From Chrysomallon squamiferum (taxonomy: Eukaryota > Mollusca > Gastropoda > Neomphalida > Peltospiridae), in the NCBI GenBank assembly GCA_012295275.1, contig CM022665.1, positions 26,317,446-26,381,445 on the forward strand: 64,000 nt of DNA, given 5' to 3'. The notes beneath the pieces were generated by a model that saw only the letters and a list, made by a program, of their open reading frames with translations, ran no database searches and had not been told where the DNA came from. Shown one piece after another: positions 25,121-38,290 of this stretch. Every line of letters starts with the position of its first letter. Position 1 is the stretch's first letter. The position numbers and the translations under genes are program-made.

Positions 25121-25193
25121 TTTTATTTTTTTATTTTTTTCGAAAGATAAAGCAAGCAGGTATAAAACTGTCAAGTCAGAACAATATACTAAA

Positions 25194-25240
25194 TCCAATT
25201 CCAGTCAGTGCTCCAAAACCCATTAATTAAAGAAGATATA
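25194..25240 (+). repeat. SINE fragment
   Basis: AATTCCAGTCAGTGCTCC followed by ATTAATTAAAG resembles the central GTTCCAGCCAGTGCACC...TATCAAAG part of the same SINE. It is a short fragment. Confidence 0.35.
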
Positions 25241-25765
25241 GCTGAAAGCATTTGGTACCTAGTTTCTGCAATTAGAAAGCACCACCCATGGAGTGACTCA
25301 ACCACATTTTCTGTGCTTAGCATCAAATTTGTTTTACATTTAACACCTGATAACGATTAACATATTGATATGTTAAAGTGTTATTAAATATCTGTTCTTC
25401 AAATGATACAAGTTTAAATTATTTACAACAGCAATATTCTTTTATTCCATTCATTCCTTTTTTTCTTTTTTTTTTTTCAGTTTTTCTTTAAATTCCTTAC
25501 ATCAACAGATATTGTAAAATAAAAACAATAAGTATCTTACAGAAATATTATGACAACCCCTGCAGATTAAGCCTTTTACTCCCACACATTAAGTACTACA
25601 TGGGTATACAGAGTGCATTTTTAATGTCTTTTAGTATCAGATGCTTAAAGTTTATGTAGAACTAAAGAGATATTTAACTTACAAGTTAATGTACAAGACA
25701 AATATATTTAAAGTATACGCTGAATTTCCATTTACATTGTTGTAGTTTTTTTCATGAAATTTAAT

Positions 25766-25790
25766 TTTTTTTTTTTTTTTTTTTTTTTTT
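25766..25790. repeat. Poly(T) tract
   Basis: Uninterrupted T-run of about 24. Confidence 0.9.
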
Positions 25791-26403
25791 CATTTACATA
25801 TACTGTCTAATCTACTATTTATATTCCAGGAAATAAACTTTTGCATTCCACTTGCACATAAAGTATTTAAATTTTTTTTTTAAAAGAAGTATTCAGACAA
25901 AGACTGGAGATATAATTGTTTACAGTTTAACACAATAATTAATGATTGCTAAAAGACCTTTGACGTTACCTTTTTATTCTCTTGAGTAAATGAATTGCTT
26001 TTTATTTCCTTGTCAAACACTTACAATACTTTTTTATATCTTTAATTTCAAGCAGATCTGAGACAGAACATTCAGCTCTTGTCATTCAACACAAAATTAA
26101 CCATCTTTCTGACATCAAAAGGAATTATAAGAATACATGTATTAAAAATATATAAAAAAAAATAAAAAATATTTTCTCAGTTTTTCTTTGTTATTAAAAA
26201 TCCAACAGAAATCTTAATAAAGAAAATATTAACTCAAAAGCAAGACTGAGATTTTTTAAAAGAATATTTACTAAGTGCATTTTCATGTAACTTCCTCCTT
26301 TAAAAAATTGACTCACTAATGCTGAATATGTTCCACAAGTGTCCTATGCTGTTGTCAATGAAGAGGTTAATCAGAGACAGTGTACTTGTGTTTTGTATTG
26401 CAG

Positions 26404-26522
26404 GAAATCTTGGAATGGTTCACATAGTGTAACATCTTTGAAGAGTGGTTTGGACTCAGTGAGATCAATCTAAGTAAACAGCGTCTTTCATCACAATGGC
26501 TTCAGTTCACCTATAGCCTAGG
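26404..26522 (+). other. Candidate 119-nt non-coding exon
   Basis: The acceptor GTATTGCAG (26403) and the donor G|GTAAGTAAAG (26523) bracket 119 nt of mixed-composition sequence without simple repeats. An ATG inside opens only a few codons. It is a plausible leader exon. A short-unit minisatellite starts about 45 bp past the donor. Confidence 0.35.
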
Positions 26523-26567
26523 GTAAGTAAAGTTTGATTTGTTTTTGTTTTGTGTTCTTACTGTATA

Positions 26568-26970
26568 TATCAAAGAACTGTATATGTTTCAGATAACTAT
26601 TTTTGTGCCAAAGAACTGTCTGTTTGAAAAAACTGTGTGTGTAACAAAGAACTGTGTATGTCAAAGAACTGTGTTTGTCAAAGAACTGTGTGTCAGAGAA
26701 CTGTGTGTAACAAAGAACTGCAACAAAGAACTGTGCATCAAAGAATTATGTCAAAACATTGTGCAATAGAGAACTGTGTATGTCTATATATATGTGTGTG
26801 TGTGTGTGTATTAACAAGCCATGTGTATCAGAGAACTGTCTTTGTTGAAGAATAATGTGTGTCAGAGAACTGTGATTGTCAAAGAACTGTTTGCATCAAA
26901 GAAAATGTGTGTATTAGAACTGTATGTATCATAAAACAGTGCCAATGAACTGTGTGTGTAAAGGAATGTG
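26568..26970. repeat. Short-unit minisatellite (AAAGAACTGTGTGT)
   Basis: About 18 variants of a 15-24 bp unit built on CAAAGAACTGTGTRT. Frames across it give Lys-Glu-Leu-Cys type repeats in two phases, so the apparent ORFs are by-products. It starts just past the candidate exon donor at 26523. Confidence 0.85.
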
Positions 26971-27844
26971 TGTTACTATGTCAGAACATGTTTGTGTTGT
27001 GTTTGCAATTTAAATGATCATTGTGTCTACATTAAAATAAAAAATGCATTAAAAAATTAAGTTTTTGATAATTAATGAAAATGTAATGATTGTAAAATAA
27101 AATAACATTTTATTAATATATATCAGATAACTTTAAATTAAAAAAAATAATAATCTCAATTGAAATTAAATTAATTTCAAATAAAAAATTACTAAATGAA
27201 AATAAAAAATAAATTTTGTTTGTTTCTTTTTCATTAAAAAAAAAGACCAAAAAAAGACTAACTACTAAAGTTTAAAAATATTTAATTTAAACATTAACAA
27301 GCTTACACATAAAACTTTTATATTCCAAATTCTTCACTAGCTGCACTTTTCAACAGCAGTAATTGTTTACATAGCATTGACGTAAAGTTTAAAATTTAAT
27401 GTCTACAAATATTTAAATATTTCATTTATCACACACTTCATATATAAAAGTCTGTATTTAATAAGTCTGATGTTTGAAGATGCATATGTCACTTTATAAA
27501 GAAATGATATTTGATATCACTACAAAAGGAAAAGGAAATTTATGGACATTTAATATGTTAATTTGACAGACAGTTGCCAAAATTAGTCAAGTTAGTAGTA
27601 AAAATACTAAACATCTTCTTAAAAACAGATTTAAAATGAGTTGACTTCAAGTAGGTTAACAAGTAGAATGAAATAAAACTCTAACACTGATGTGAAGATA
27701 GGTTGTATTTACTGAATAGCTTTGAAAATGTGTCAGAAAATGTCTTTAAAATGAAATGAAATTACTGACAGTGTAAGGAAAACTCAGTATATTCTTCTAT
27801 AAATGATTGTTAAATATCAATCATATTTTTCTTATATATATAGT

Positions 27845-28105
27845 ATATTATATTAGTTACTGACACAAAAAAGTGAAAAAAGAAACCTGATGCTTCAGTT
27901 CACAATCTGTTCTTACTGATTAGCAGCAAATAACCTTTTTATTTGCACCTTCCCATAAACAGCAATAAGTACACTGCAACAGATTTAATAAATATACAGT
28001 TTTGGTTGGAACAGGATGTAGCCTGACGAAGTGCACTAAAGAGTTTGAACCTGTGGGCTGTCCTATAACAAGACACAACACTAACCACTGAACGATATAA
28101 TACTT
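27845..28105 (-). repeat. Near full-length molluscan tRNA-derived SINE
   Basis: This is the most complete copy. On the minus strand the A box (GTTCAGTGGTTAGTG, about 28084-28098) and B box (GGTTCAAACTC, about 28043-28053) are spaced as in a tRNA. They are followed by GGCTACATCCTGTTCCAA, TTGCTGTTTATGGGAAGGTG, TTATTTGCTGCTAAT and a GTTTC tail. It is diverged from the consensus, so old. Confidence 0.65.
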
Positions 28106-28424
28106 AATACAAGCTATTTCAAGTAGTTAGCTTGTTAACTACCCCTAAAATATGAAGAGACCCTCTCATTAGACACACCCAGTGAAGAATTTGTAGCATG
28201 GTACTTTTGACAGTTTTTCTGTCATGTGCATTATCAACACAGCATGTGTGGGGGTTTTTATGTTTGCATTTGTCCTGAAACTTTCAAAATGATGATCGTT
28301 TGGAGTGAGAGTTAAAGTTACCATCAGCTTCAGAAATATCATCTGATAGTGGCATAGTTAGAATGTAAAATAAATGGCTGAAATATCAGAATATTTAACA
28401 AATATTTCAACATCTGGAAAAGTT

Positions 28425-28590
28425 ACTGCCAACGGTACAACTACTGTTACCACTACTATCATTACTGCAACTACTATTGATGGTACTGCTGGTACTGCTA
28501 CTACTTCTGTTGATACTATTAGTACTACTACCACTCTACTACCACCACTAATATTACAATTACTGGTAGTACTACTACTACAAGAATTTC
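28425..28590. repeat. (ACT)n-type trinucleotide tract
   Basis: Imperfect ACT/ACC/GTT triplets over 165 bp. In one frame it reads as a Thr-rich, mucin-like peptide, but the frame is short and repeat-derived. Confidence 0.85.
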
Positions 28591-29064
28591 CACCACTATT
28601 TAAATAATATAACACTGTTCAACATGTAGTAAAATAAACCAAAACACCCCGCCAAAAAAACAAATAAAACAAATGGTAACATATACAGTGTAATTAGAAA
28701 ACAAAACTGTATCTTAGCATAACAAATAAATAATGACTGAAAAATAAAGAACATGAGAACATCATCATCATTTACATTCCCATGACAATTTTTAAATTTA
28801 TTGATTTGTTTCCTCATGAAGAAAACAATAATACACTCTACTACACAACTTCATTCATTCACAACCAGTAACAAACAGTTTAGCAAGATGCCAGAATGAA
28901 TAAAAAAATCATTGATAGTGGGTGTCTAAGGAATGCGGTAAAAATAAGTGAAGAAACTGATGTATGACTGAGATGCTGGTGTTTGACATATCAGTTACTG
29001 GGAGGAGAACATCCCAACACATTAACTGACAGCATCATCTCCACTCTCTAATCACTACAAATGT

Positions 29065-29945
29065 GTCCTAGTCTACACAACAGAAATATCCTTGTCTACA
29101 TCATAAGCAAATCCCTGTCTTCAATATAAACATATCCTGGTCTACACAAAAACAAAATTCCCCTGTCTACATTATAAACATATCCTTATAAATATTATAC
29201 ACATATTCCTGTCTTCTTTATAAATATATCCTAGCCTACACAACAAAGGAATCCATTGTATAATCACTGTAATATATATATATATATATATATCATAGTC
29301 TACACACAAAATGTATCCCTGTCTGTATCATAAGCATATTCCCGTGTTCATTATAAACATATCCTAGTCTACACAACAAAGAAATCTACTTTATAATCAC
29401 TATAAAAAATATCCTTCTCTACACATAAAACATATCTGTGTCTTTATTATAAACATATCCTAGTCTAGACTTTAGACACAACTCTGACTATATTATTAAA
29501 ATTTTCCAGTCTACAATATCAATGTCTACATATTCCCATAACATATATATTCCAAACTATACAACATATCCATGTCTACATTATAAATATATTCCTTCAT
29601 TATAAAGATATCCTTGTCTATACAGGAAACATATTTCAGTCAACAGCATAAACATATCCCTTTTTGCATAACAAATACATCCCAGTATATATGACAGATA
29701 TATCCAAGTCTAAAAAGATATACTGGCTCTACAAACATGTTCTTAGCTACATCAAAAACAGATCTCTTCCAACATCATTAATATACCACTGTACACTCTA
29801 CAGATATACTACAGATATATGTCTACTCTGCAAATATATTTCCGTCTACATTGAAGAGTATATACTACAGACTTATCTCTGTCCATACTGTTTACAGATA
29901 TGTTCTATCCACATTTCAGATATATCTTTTCAAACAGGCCATCCA
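29065..29945. repeat. Minisatellite array of 25-35-bp units, about 0.9 kb
   Basis: Variants of ATATCCTTGTCTACATTATA recur some thirty times. A longer period of about 115-120 bp is visible through shared AACAAAGAAATC and TATAATCACT insertions near 29244-29270 and 29376-29402. A (TA)n run interrupts it at 29272-29293. Confidence 0.85.
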
Positions 29946-30437
29946 GCAACCTTTATTTAGCATTCTTTTAAAATGTTAAGCAGTTTTGTTCATGGATTAA
30001 AAACGGGAATAAACAGAAAAGATAGTATTAATTGTTTGTGGTGTAGTTTTCCTGTGTTCTAACCACTGATATACAACTTAATCAGAATGCTATACTGAAT
30101 TTGTAATAATGTTTAGCCACACTGTTTCACACTCAAATCAGTTGTGTGATTGTATTCTCTAAAGAGATTAAAAATGTATCAGTATTTAAAATTTATACTT
30201 AAATAAGGTGATTCATATACCTGCCTTTGCAATACAAGTGCATTATATTTTATAAAACATATTATTTTCTATCTGCAGCTGTTACATTTTCTTTTTTTGT
30301 ATTGTCATTATATGGTACATTCCTAAATAAATCTCAATTATTTTAGTTAACTATATTTTATATTCTAGGTAAGTTAAAATTGTTTTAATTGGGTACATGT
30401 TTCACTGGATACATATAACATTTTTCTTAGTTTTTCG

Positions 30438-30444
30438 GTGTGCA

Positions 30445-30480
<36 letters not shown>

Positions 30481-30620
30481 CCTGTGTATATGTGTATGTG
30501 TAGATGCATGTATGTCTGTACATGCACTGTATATATGTGTATGTACGTCTATGTTTGAACATATGCATCTTTGTATGTATGTATATGTGTGTGTGTGTAT
30601 GTTTGTATATGTCTATGTAT

Positions 30621-30658
<38 letters not shown>

Positions 30659-30670
30659 ACACACACATTT
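30438..30670. repeat. (TG)n-rich microsatellite tract
   Basis: Two long TG runs (about 30448-30478 and 30622-30653) flank TATG-rich sequence, with a short CA run after. Cys/Val frames here are artefacts. Confidence 0.9.
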
Positions 30671-30872
30671 ATATTATGAATCAGTTTCATTCTTTGTTTA
30701 CTGTTTACATTATGAATGTATTTATCCACTTGTTTTTTGTTGTGTTGCATCCACACAGAAACCTCCACTGTATGCAGTTTAAACTGACAATGTGTCAGTA
30801 TTACACAGATCTGATGTACACCAGCAGCTGAACAAATTCATGATATTCTTTATCCTCTTGTTTCCTCTGCAG

Positions 30873-31004
30873 CTGTGTTATCTGTGTGTACACAGCCACA
30901 TATGCAGTAACATTTGATAACGCACATCATATCCTACCTACTGCATACTAGTTTTTCTTGTACACATGTGTACTGCTATATCAGAACTCAATTACGTTGT
31001 TGAG
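30873..31004 (+). other. Candidate 132-nt non-coding exon (weaker)
   Basis: A strong pyrimidine-rich acceptor ending in CCTCTGCAG (30872) is followed 132 nt later by GAG|GTAAAT (31005), a moderate donor. There is no open frame of note. Confidence 0.2.
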
Positions 31005-33165
31005 GTAAATACAAGTAGAAAACAATATGTACACTGGCTGTCAGGAAAGTACAACTAAGATTTTTTTTGTCTCTTTTTTTTTTTTTTTTGTAATTGTGGG
31101 TGGAGATTATATGTAAGTGGTGTGTTAAAAATTAAATGTATTTATATTTCAGAACATTTCTCTTTTCTTTATTGTTTTTTTTTTTTTTTTTTTACCTTAT
31201 TCTTTTCATTTCTGCTTCTTTATTTTCTGTTTTGGTGAAAAGCAGCTGCTTACAGTTTTAAACATATGTACTTAAATAAAACTATTGTTGAAAAGTATGT
31301 AGGTGTTATTATATGACTGGTTATCAGATCAGTCAACCTTTTTAAAATCCTGGCGAGTTATTTTTTGTTGTAGATCAAGCTCAAGAAAAAAGTTATTTTA
31401 AGTTTGATTGTTTGTTTTCTTCTGTTAATGAAGAAGTGATTCAGTGAAAGAATAATGCTTGCTGTGGATTCCATGCAGCTATGTCATCACCTATTTTACA
31501 GTGACCTCAGGGATGTTTATGTTAACTTTATGTATTAACTAATATTGTTGATTAACATACAATAAATTATTCGAATATGAATTAATAAGGATAATGAAAA
31601 TCTCAGTTAAACCTTTCTAGATTTTGTTTTTTCTCTAATTCTGTATCCATATTTATACATTTTCTCTCTTCTTTTCTCTTTCTCACAGTCTCTCTCAGCC
31701 TGTCCTTCTCTTTATCTCATTTTCTCTATCACTCTTTCTGATACACACTGAAGCATGTTATTTATTCTTTAAAACTTTCAAGATTGTGGTTATATTATTA
31801 TCTCTAACATAACTTTAATCATTAAGTAGGATTACTCATGGCACAAAATACACCAAGGTAAGATTCTGTAGCCTACCAATTCATTTGCATTATAAATAAA
31901 TAACACTGCCACTGTGCTATAGGAATAGGAGCAAATGATTTACATTATAGGTAGATAATACAGCTATAGCCACCTTGCTTGACAACATGGCAGCTGATAT
32001 ACACAGAAAAAGCTGATGTATATAAACACACATTGTTGCTGTCAGTGGATGTATATAGAGAACATCTATCAAGTGTGAAAAAAACCAAGTCACTTTGTGC
32101 AGCAGTCTTGTAACACTGACAAATGTTGTGTTTGTAGAGCTTTATATATGAGAGATGTTTGGAGATGTGAATGGCATTTTGAAGTATTATTTTTCTTTAA
32201 CCTGTCTGTTAATTCAGTTATCTTATTCATTATGCGATTTTTCTGTTCTTGCATATAAAATGTATGTAGTATTTTTTCTTTGAAGATCTCTTTAAGTCAT
32301 TTGCCTTCTGAAAGAACAACTCAACAAACAAAACATAACAATAAATAAGACAGAAGGTAGAAAAAACAACCATTTCGGAGCCATATTTCATAGTCCCACC
32401 GCAGTCTTGACAAACAAACAAATGTAGGAAAAGAAAATAACCAAAAAAACCCACAAAAAAAACCCAACACAAATATCTATGATACAAATAAAACTGATAA
32501 AAACCCGTAGGAAAATATATGAAAAACAAATCTGGAAAAAAAAGAGAAAAAAAAAAGAAAGAAAATAAAACACCTCCTTAGACAGAAACAGTCCTGTGTT
32601 TTCTAAGCCTCTGTTGCTGTCTTTTTAAAAAAAAAAAAAATTTCTTTCAAAAATTATTTACTCCCAGGCATAACTGACTTCAGAAAGAGAATTAATGTGT
32701 GTCCTTATGAATACTTCTTTGTGCTGATTTTATACACTGAAATACACATACCTTTAGATGACTGAAGGATAACGTATGCACCAGTTTTCACTGTTGATGA
32801 TATATACAACCATAATGTTGTGGCATGTTGCTTTTACACACACCCACACACACACACCCACACACAGACACAGAGGCACACACATCTACATAACATGTAT
32901 TTTATTACAAGTCTAGGTAATAATAGGGTATGCAATTTTTAAATTTAAAAACAAAAAGAAAGAAGCATCTCCCAAAAGTGACAACAAAACTGATTCAAAA
33001 ACAGGACAAACAGCAGATAAATGATGTTCAGTTGTGTGCACCATTCAAAATCTGTATTAAGTAATCTACTTCATCTACCAGATTTCTGATTGGCTTCTAA
33101 ATTACCTAACCAAACTAAACTGTTTTCTGTTAGAATACTCTGTTATTTCATCCCTGCATTTTTCT
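31005..33165. other. No gene seen
   Basis: T-runs near 31075 and 31170, an A-rich patch near 32450-32570, a CA run near 32840. No convincing coding frame or known repeat. Confidence 0.6.
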
Positions 33166-33243
33166 TACATGTATATATATGTGTGTGTGTATGCATGTGT
33201 CTGTATATATGTGTGTATACACACACACACATATATACATGTT
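33166..33243. repeat. Inverted repeat in CA/TG sequence
   Basis: ACATGTATATATATGTGTGT on the left pairs with ACACACACATATATACATGT on the right, leaving a loop of about 20 bp. Confidence 0.7.
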
Positions 33244-34477
33244 ATTATATATAATTATATTACATATTGAATAACATTAATATATTTTTAGATTTTCTTT
33301 CCTTCATTTTAACATTAGATCAAATTCATAGATAAATTAATGTCAACAAAAGAAAAGAGAAAAGAAAAACAAAAGCAATATAGAAATACAAGGACATGAA
33401 AGGAAAAACATGCAATAAAAATAAATAAACAAGCTATTTAGAAATATACTTCATTATATTTTTATTAATGTAACACGTGTTTGGAATTATATGCCCTTGA
33501 ATGCACACACAAATATGGATGATGTTTCAAAGGTTCCCTGGTTACCTGATAACTGCTGTTTGAAGATCATGTACCAGCAACTGATGTGAATTTGATTATA
33601 TACTTGTTACCATCTGTTATAATGGCCTGCCTTGTTTATTTTCTGAATGTTTCTGGTATTGCTGCAATGACTGGCTTGTACAAATATGACTACGTTAACA
33701 ACATAAATATGGCTGATGTTGGTTGCACTACTTGTTTGCAGATGTCAAGAATGAAATTAAAGTAAATAAATAAAAAAATATGTAAGAATCAAATGAAGTA
33801 AAATAATGATGATAATTATGATGATGATGATGTTGACAGATGAAAATAACAGCAAAAATAATAATAGTTATAATGATAAAAACAGTTATAATGGTAAAAA
33901 CAGCATGATAATACATTTTTTTTTTTAATAATAAATTAAAAAAACCAGCAATAACCATGACAGAATTAAATAAATACACTGGAAAAAGAATTCATATATA
34001 TATATATATGCATATTACTGAAAAGTGGTTACACTTCACATAAAAATATAAAAACATATGTTGTTTTGCTTCTTAATGGCTTTCCTTGAAATAAATCCTC
34101 AATCTATAAACAGTGGCAGCTAGCCATCAGTATTTGGCCATTTTGTCAGGTATATTTGTGTATATCACCTGTGCCAATCTACATTAATTTGAAGAAGTTA
34201 TAACAGATATGTTTTAAATGTACATTGGTAACAGCTGCCAGGTTATTGAAATATATCATCACCACAAAAACCTCTCTATATAAAGGACCCATACTTGTAT
34301 GTAAAGGGCACTGATGTCAGTAGAAAGGTATACAACCTTTATGTAATAGGTATAAATATTTGTTTAATTGTTTCAAGGCTGTCTTCTGAATATATTTGTG
34401 TTGAGGTCTATGTTATAAATCCAGATGACAAAACAAAACTTTTTGATATAGCTTTTTTCTGGCAAAGGCAAACTAAT

Positions 34478-34795
34478 ACTAAGGTACTACCATAACTAAT
34501 ACTACTACAGTTACTACTACTGCCACTACTACTATTGCTGCCATAGCCACAACTACAACCATTATCTCTACTACTATACTGCTATTATTACAAAAACTGC
34601 AGTTATTATTAATAGGAATAGCAACAGCAACAATAATTATAGTAGTAGTAGTAATAATAATGGTGATGGTTGTAATAATACTAGTAATACTGTAGGAATA
34701 GTAATTGTGGTAGTACTGTAGCAATAGTAGTGGGGTTAATAATAATGGTAATATAGCAGTAATAGTTGTAGCAATAATAATAGTACTTCCAGACA
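34478..34795. repeat. Strand-switching (ACT)n/(AGT)n tract
   Basis: ACT triplets dominate on the + strand up to about 34570. AGT/TAG/AAT triplets dominate from about 34635 on. The two halves are complementary in type and could fold back. Confidence 0.75.
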
Positions 34796-35756
34796 CAGAT
34801 AATTCATAAAGCTGTCAAGATATTCGTAAAAATACTGAACAAGTGCAAGTGTAATAATATTAAAACTGGTTTTGAGTAATATTTAAAGAATATTTATAAT
34901 AATTAAACACAAATGTCAGTTTTTTTAGTGAATCATCGTTTGAAAGTAATAATTGTGGAACCTGCAGTTCACTGTTTTATTTAATTTTGGCTAGTTATTA
35001 TATGTAAGTTGCTTAAGGTGCCACAATTCAGATACTGCTACAGATTCTTATAACATTTCATTTAATCATGATGAGTAAGGATTTGCACTTAATAGGAGAT
35101 AAACACCTGAAAACTTGACTCAAGTACTAAATTCATAGTTGGACTCTTAATCTTCACTGTCAGTGTCTGTTTTGAATAAAACTCACTTTCTTTTGTTCTT
35201 ACAAGACTGGATTAATGAAATTTCTGTATTTTTAAATAATATATATATATTCAGTTATTCATGTTAATTAAATACAATGATGACATTTATTTTCTATAAC
35301 TGAACAACTATGTATATTAATGCTTTATTGAAATAATAATAATAGAAAAAAATTAAGAAACAAAAAGATATATTTTATTTTAATGCTGACAAAGTATTTA
35401 GATAGGTTGTAAAAAGTGCACTATTTAAAAAAAATTATTAATGTCTCGGAAAGCATCTGTGAAAAATATAAAAATATAATCTGTTATGCAACTGTTAATT
35501 ATTTTTTTATTTCACTTCAGTACACACATTTATTTATAGTAACTATTATTTAAAAAAAATAAAATAAAAATAAAAAAACAGCTTTAAATAGAATACAATA
35601 ATCTTTAATTATAAAAGGAAATGTTTGATAATTTTAATGATTAATATTTCTGCTGTTGCTGTTCAGTGAAAATTATTGTGTGTACAATCTGTATTAAAAC
35701 TTGTCACTAAGGAATAGATTATAATTCAGTGAAGAGTGAGGACACTCATAGTCAGT

Positions 35757-35875
35757 TCATCTTCCAGTCTTAGTCAATGCCCCAAGACTTGTTATCTAAC
35801 ACTGTGGTATGTGCTTCCCTGTCTGAGGAAAGATTTACATGTAAACAAATCCCTTGCTTCTAATTAAAATGTCAC
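35757..35875 (+). repeat. Decayed molluscan SINE (body)
   Basis: CATCTTCCAGTCTTAG, TGTGGTATGTGCTTCCCTG and AATCCCTTGCTTCTAAT occur in family order. The head and the 3' end are not visible. Confidence 0.6.
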
Positions 35876-35924
35876 ACATATTTCTGAAAGAGAAACAATT
35901 GAAATGAATTTCTGTGTTTTATGT

Positions 35925-36100
35925 TCTGTGTTCTACATTTTCTAAACTATCTCACTAATATTCTATTGTATAACACCAAAGTAAAGAAAAGTTCTGGTTT
36001 TCTGCATGTTATAAGCTATCTCACTTTTGAATATTCTGTTGTATAATATCAAAGGAAAAAAAAATTCTGTGATCTAGACACACTAAAATACCTCACTGAT
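35925..36100. repeat. Two and a half tandem units of about 75 bp
   Basis: TATCTCACTAATATTCTATTGTATAACACC and its variant at about 36015-36048 recur with a shared following A/G-rich stretch and TTCTGT. Confidence 0.65.
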
Positions 36101-36370
36101 GGGATCACCAATTAACCCATGTATTCACTACTGTTCTGTCAATATTTGCTGTGTTTCTCTGAGAACTGCTATTTAAACATTTAACTCATCTGAAATGAAC
36201 AGATGATGTTGTCTGAGTGGGGCTCTCACACAAATGAACAGCATACTGAGATAATTTTAGTTGTAATCTAAGTAATGACTCAACACTGGGATTCAGTAAT
36301 AAAGTGTTGTGTCAATACACTGCTGCATTGTAAGTGGAGTTTTCACTTTTAGAGTCTGAATGATAAAAAT

Positions 36371-36373
<3 letters not shown>

Positions 36374-36411
<38 letters not shown>
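36374..36411. repeat. (GA)n microsatellite
   Basis: Perfect GA run of about 18 units. Confidence 0.95.
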
Positions 36412-36414
<3 letters not shown>

Positions 36415-36524
36415 TTATTGCTTTTAAAAAATATAATTTTGATGTACTGTTGTATAACCAGATTATTAAATGTTGTGTGCATTCTTCTGGTGTTTGTGTG
36501 CTGAATGTGTGTATGTCTATACAT

Positions 36525-36551
36525 GTACACACACACACACACACACACACA
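36525..36551. repeat. (AC)n microsatellite
   Basis: AC run of about 12 units. Confidence 0.9.
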
Positions 36552-36984
36552 AATAAATTAACACACCATCCTGTGTTGATATTTTATTTATATATATACT
36601 GCTGTGTATAACTGTTTATAATTTTATCTGTGCATCAATTTTCCTTCACACATGTCCTTCGGGTGATAAACTTTTATTTTTTCAACATCAGTTATTGAGA
36701 TTTAATGTATTCAAAGGCCATTCATGTGAATCATGGTTATTTTAATACTGAATATGGTATTTTCCTTGTTATTTGTCCTACATTATCATATTTGAGTTAG
36801 CTCACATATCTTGTGTGTTTTACTATGTTCACAGTCTGTAAGTATATTTTTTTACTGTTCAAGACAAAGGATATAATATATTATGGATTGTTAGGAAAGT
36901 ATGTATGGTGTGAGGACATACATTAAGATATGATTTGTGTGATATTTTTATAACTTGAAAAAATGTGTTTGAGTTTATAAGTAT

Positions 36985-37245
36985 ATTTGTGCTTGTATGT
37001 TGAGTGTTTGTCTACATATCTTCGTGTTTTGGGGTTGTTTGTGTTTGTATGTATATATGTCTATGTTTATATATGTGTGTGTGTGTGTGTATATGTGTAT
37101 GTTTGTGTATATGAATTTGTAAATTTGTGTGTGTTGTGTATGTGTGTGTTTGTCTTTGTGTATGTATGCACCTTTGTGGTTTTGGTTTGTTAATATTTGT
37201 GTTTTTGGTGTGTGCAAATGTTTATGTGTGTGTGTGTGTATGGTA
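36985..37245. repeat. TG/TATG-rich low-complexity tract
   Basis: Interrupted GT, TATG and TTTG repeats. Confidence 0.8.
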
Positions 37246-37479
37246 ACTGAATAATGCTCTAATAATTATCAAGCAGAATTCTGTAAAACAGAATAATAAA
37301 ATTTCTAAAATGAATTATAATAAAACATGTTGTTTTCTTTAAATAAACCAGAATCCCTTTAAGACTGCACCATATTGTTTCACAGTATTGGCAGCTGTTT
37401 TTATACAAATGTAGCTACAGAATTACATTCAAGTTAAATTCAGTTATTCAGTTTGTGCTCAATCTGTGTAAAACTTTTT

Positions 37480-37800
37480 AAAATCCACAGAGTCTCAGAT
37501 TTTTTACTAGTATCAAGATCTGCTGACCTCTCTATATTTTATTGGTACAAAGATCAACCGATTTTTTGATTTTTACTAGTACTATATGAGCCACAGATTT
37601 TAGATTTTGTATTTACTAGGATTAAGATCTTTAATTTTTTAGACTACTACTGATGTCTATAGAACTCTTAGAGCCTTGATTTAAACTAGGACTGACAAAT
37701 CTCTGAATATTTTTGTAATTCCAAAGATGTTTAGAACTCATTATTATTTTCTTACTAGTACTAAAATCCACATATTTCTGAATATTTTATGGTTTGTTTA
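37480..37800. repeat. Degenerate array of roughly 55-bp units
   Basis: TTTACTAGTATCAAGATC-like and CACAGATTTTAGATTTT-like motifs alternate about six times. Confidence 0.6.
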
Positions 37801-38211
37801 TTGTTGGGTGTTTTTTTTTGAAAGAAATATATCAGTGATCATGTGGAAGAAAGTACTCTGCTGCTAGTGCCAAAGCCAGCTTCATCATTCTCTCTGAACT
37901 AAACTTTATTTACACTCTGGCCATAATTCAGAGGTATCTGAAGGACTCTGTATAAATATAAATACTAAGTACATAATTGACAAGATGGCACATTCGTTAT
38001 AGTAATGATGTACATCAGATAATTAAAGGTGTAAACATGTAACTGTATCTATAGATGTATACATGTATTTACAGATGAAGAGACTATATACACATAAAAA
38101 TATTATATTTCAGGCTTGGGACTTATGATTATTCTTAATTATCTTGCTGAAAAGAGCTAGCTTTTGAAGGACACCTGTTTTTATTTTTTATTATTATTTT
38201 TTTTTTCACAG

Positions 38212-38290
38212 TTAAGAGCCATTTTACTGACTACTTTGTCGGAAGTCTTTTCCTCTCCTGGTCACTGTGTGAATAAGAAATGTGGGTCTT
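38212..38290 (+). other. Candidate 79-nt non-coding exon with strong splice sites
   Basis: A long T-tract ending in TTTTCACAG (38211) and the donor GTAAGTAAG (38291) bracket 79 nt. These are among the best-looking paired signals in the window. An ATG at 38280, joined to the acceptor at 58069, would open an extended upstream ORF ending at the same TAG as uORF 2. The exon and the join are inference. Confidence 0.35.

Noticed and set aside
26539-26855. Overlapping frames rich in Lys-Glu-Leu-Cys repeats
   Set aside because: They arise from a minisatellite of about 15-24 bp read in two phases; there is no coding signature.
28374-28607. Thr-rich, mucin-like reading frame
   Set aside because: It is the translation of an (ACT)n microsatellite. 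The opposite strand is equally open and no start, signal peptide or splice context supports a gene.
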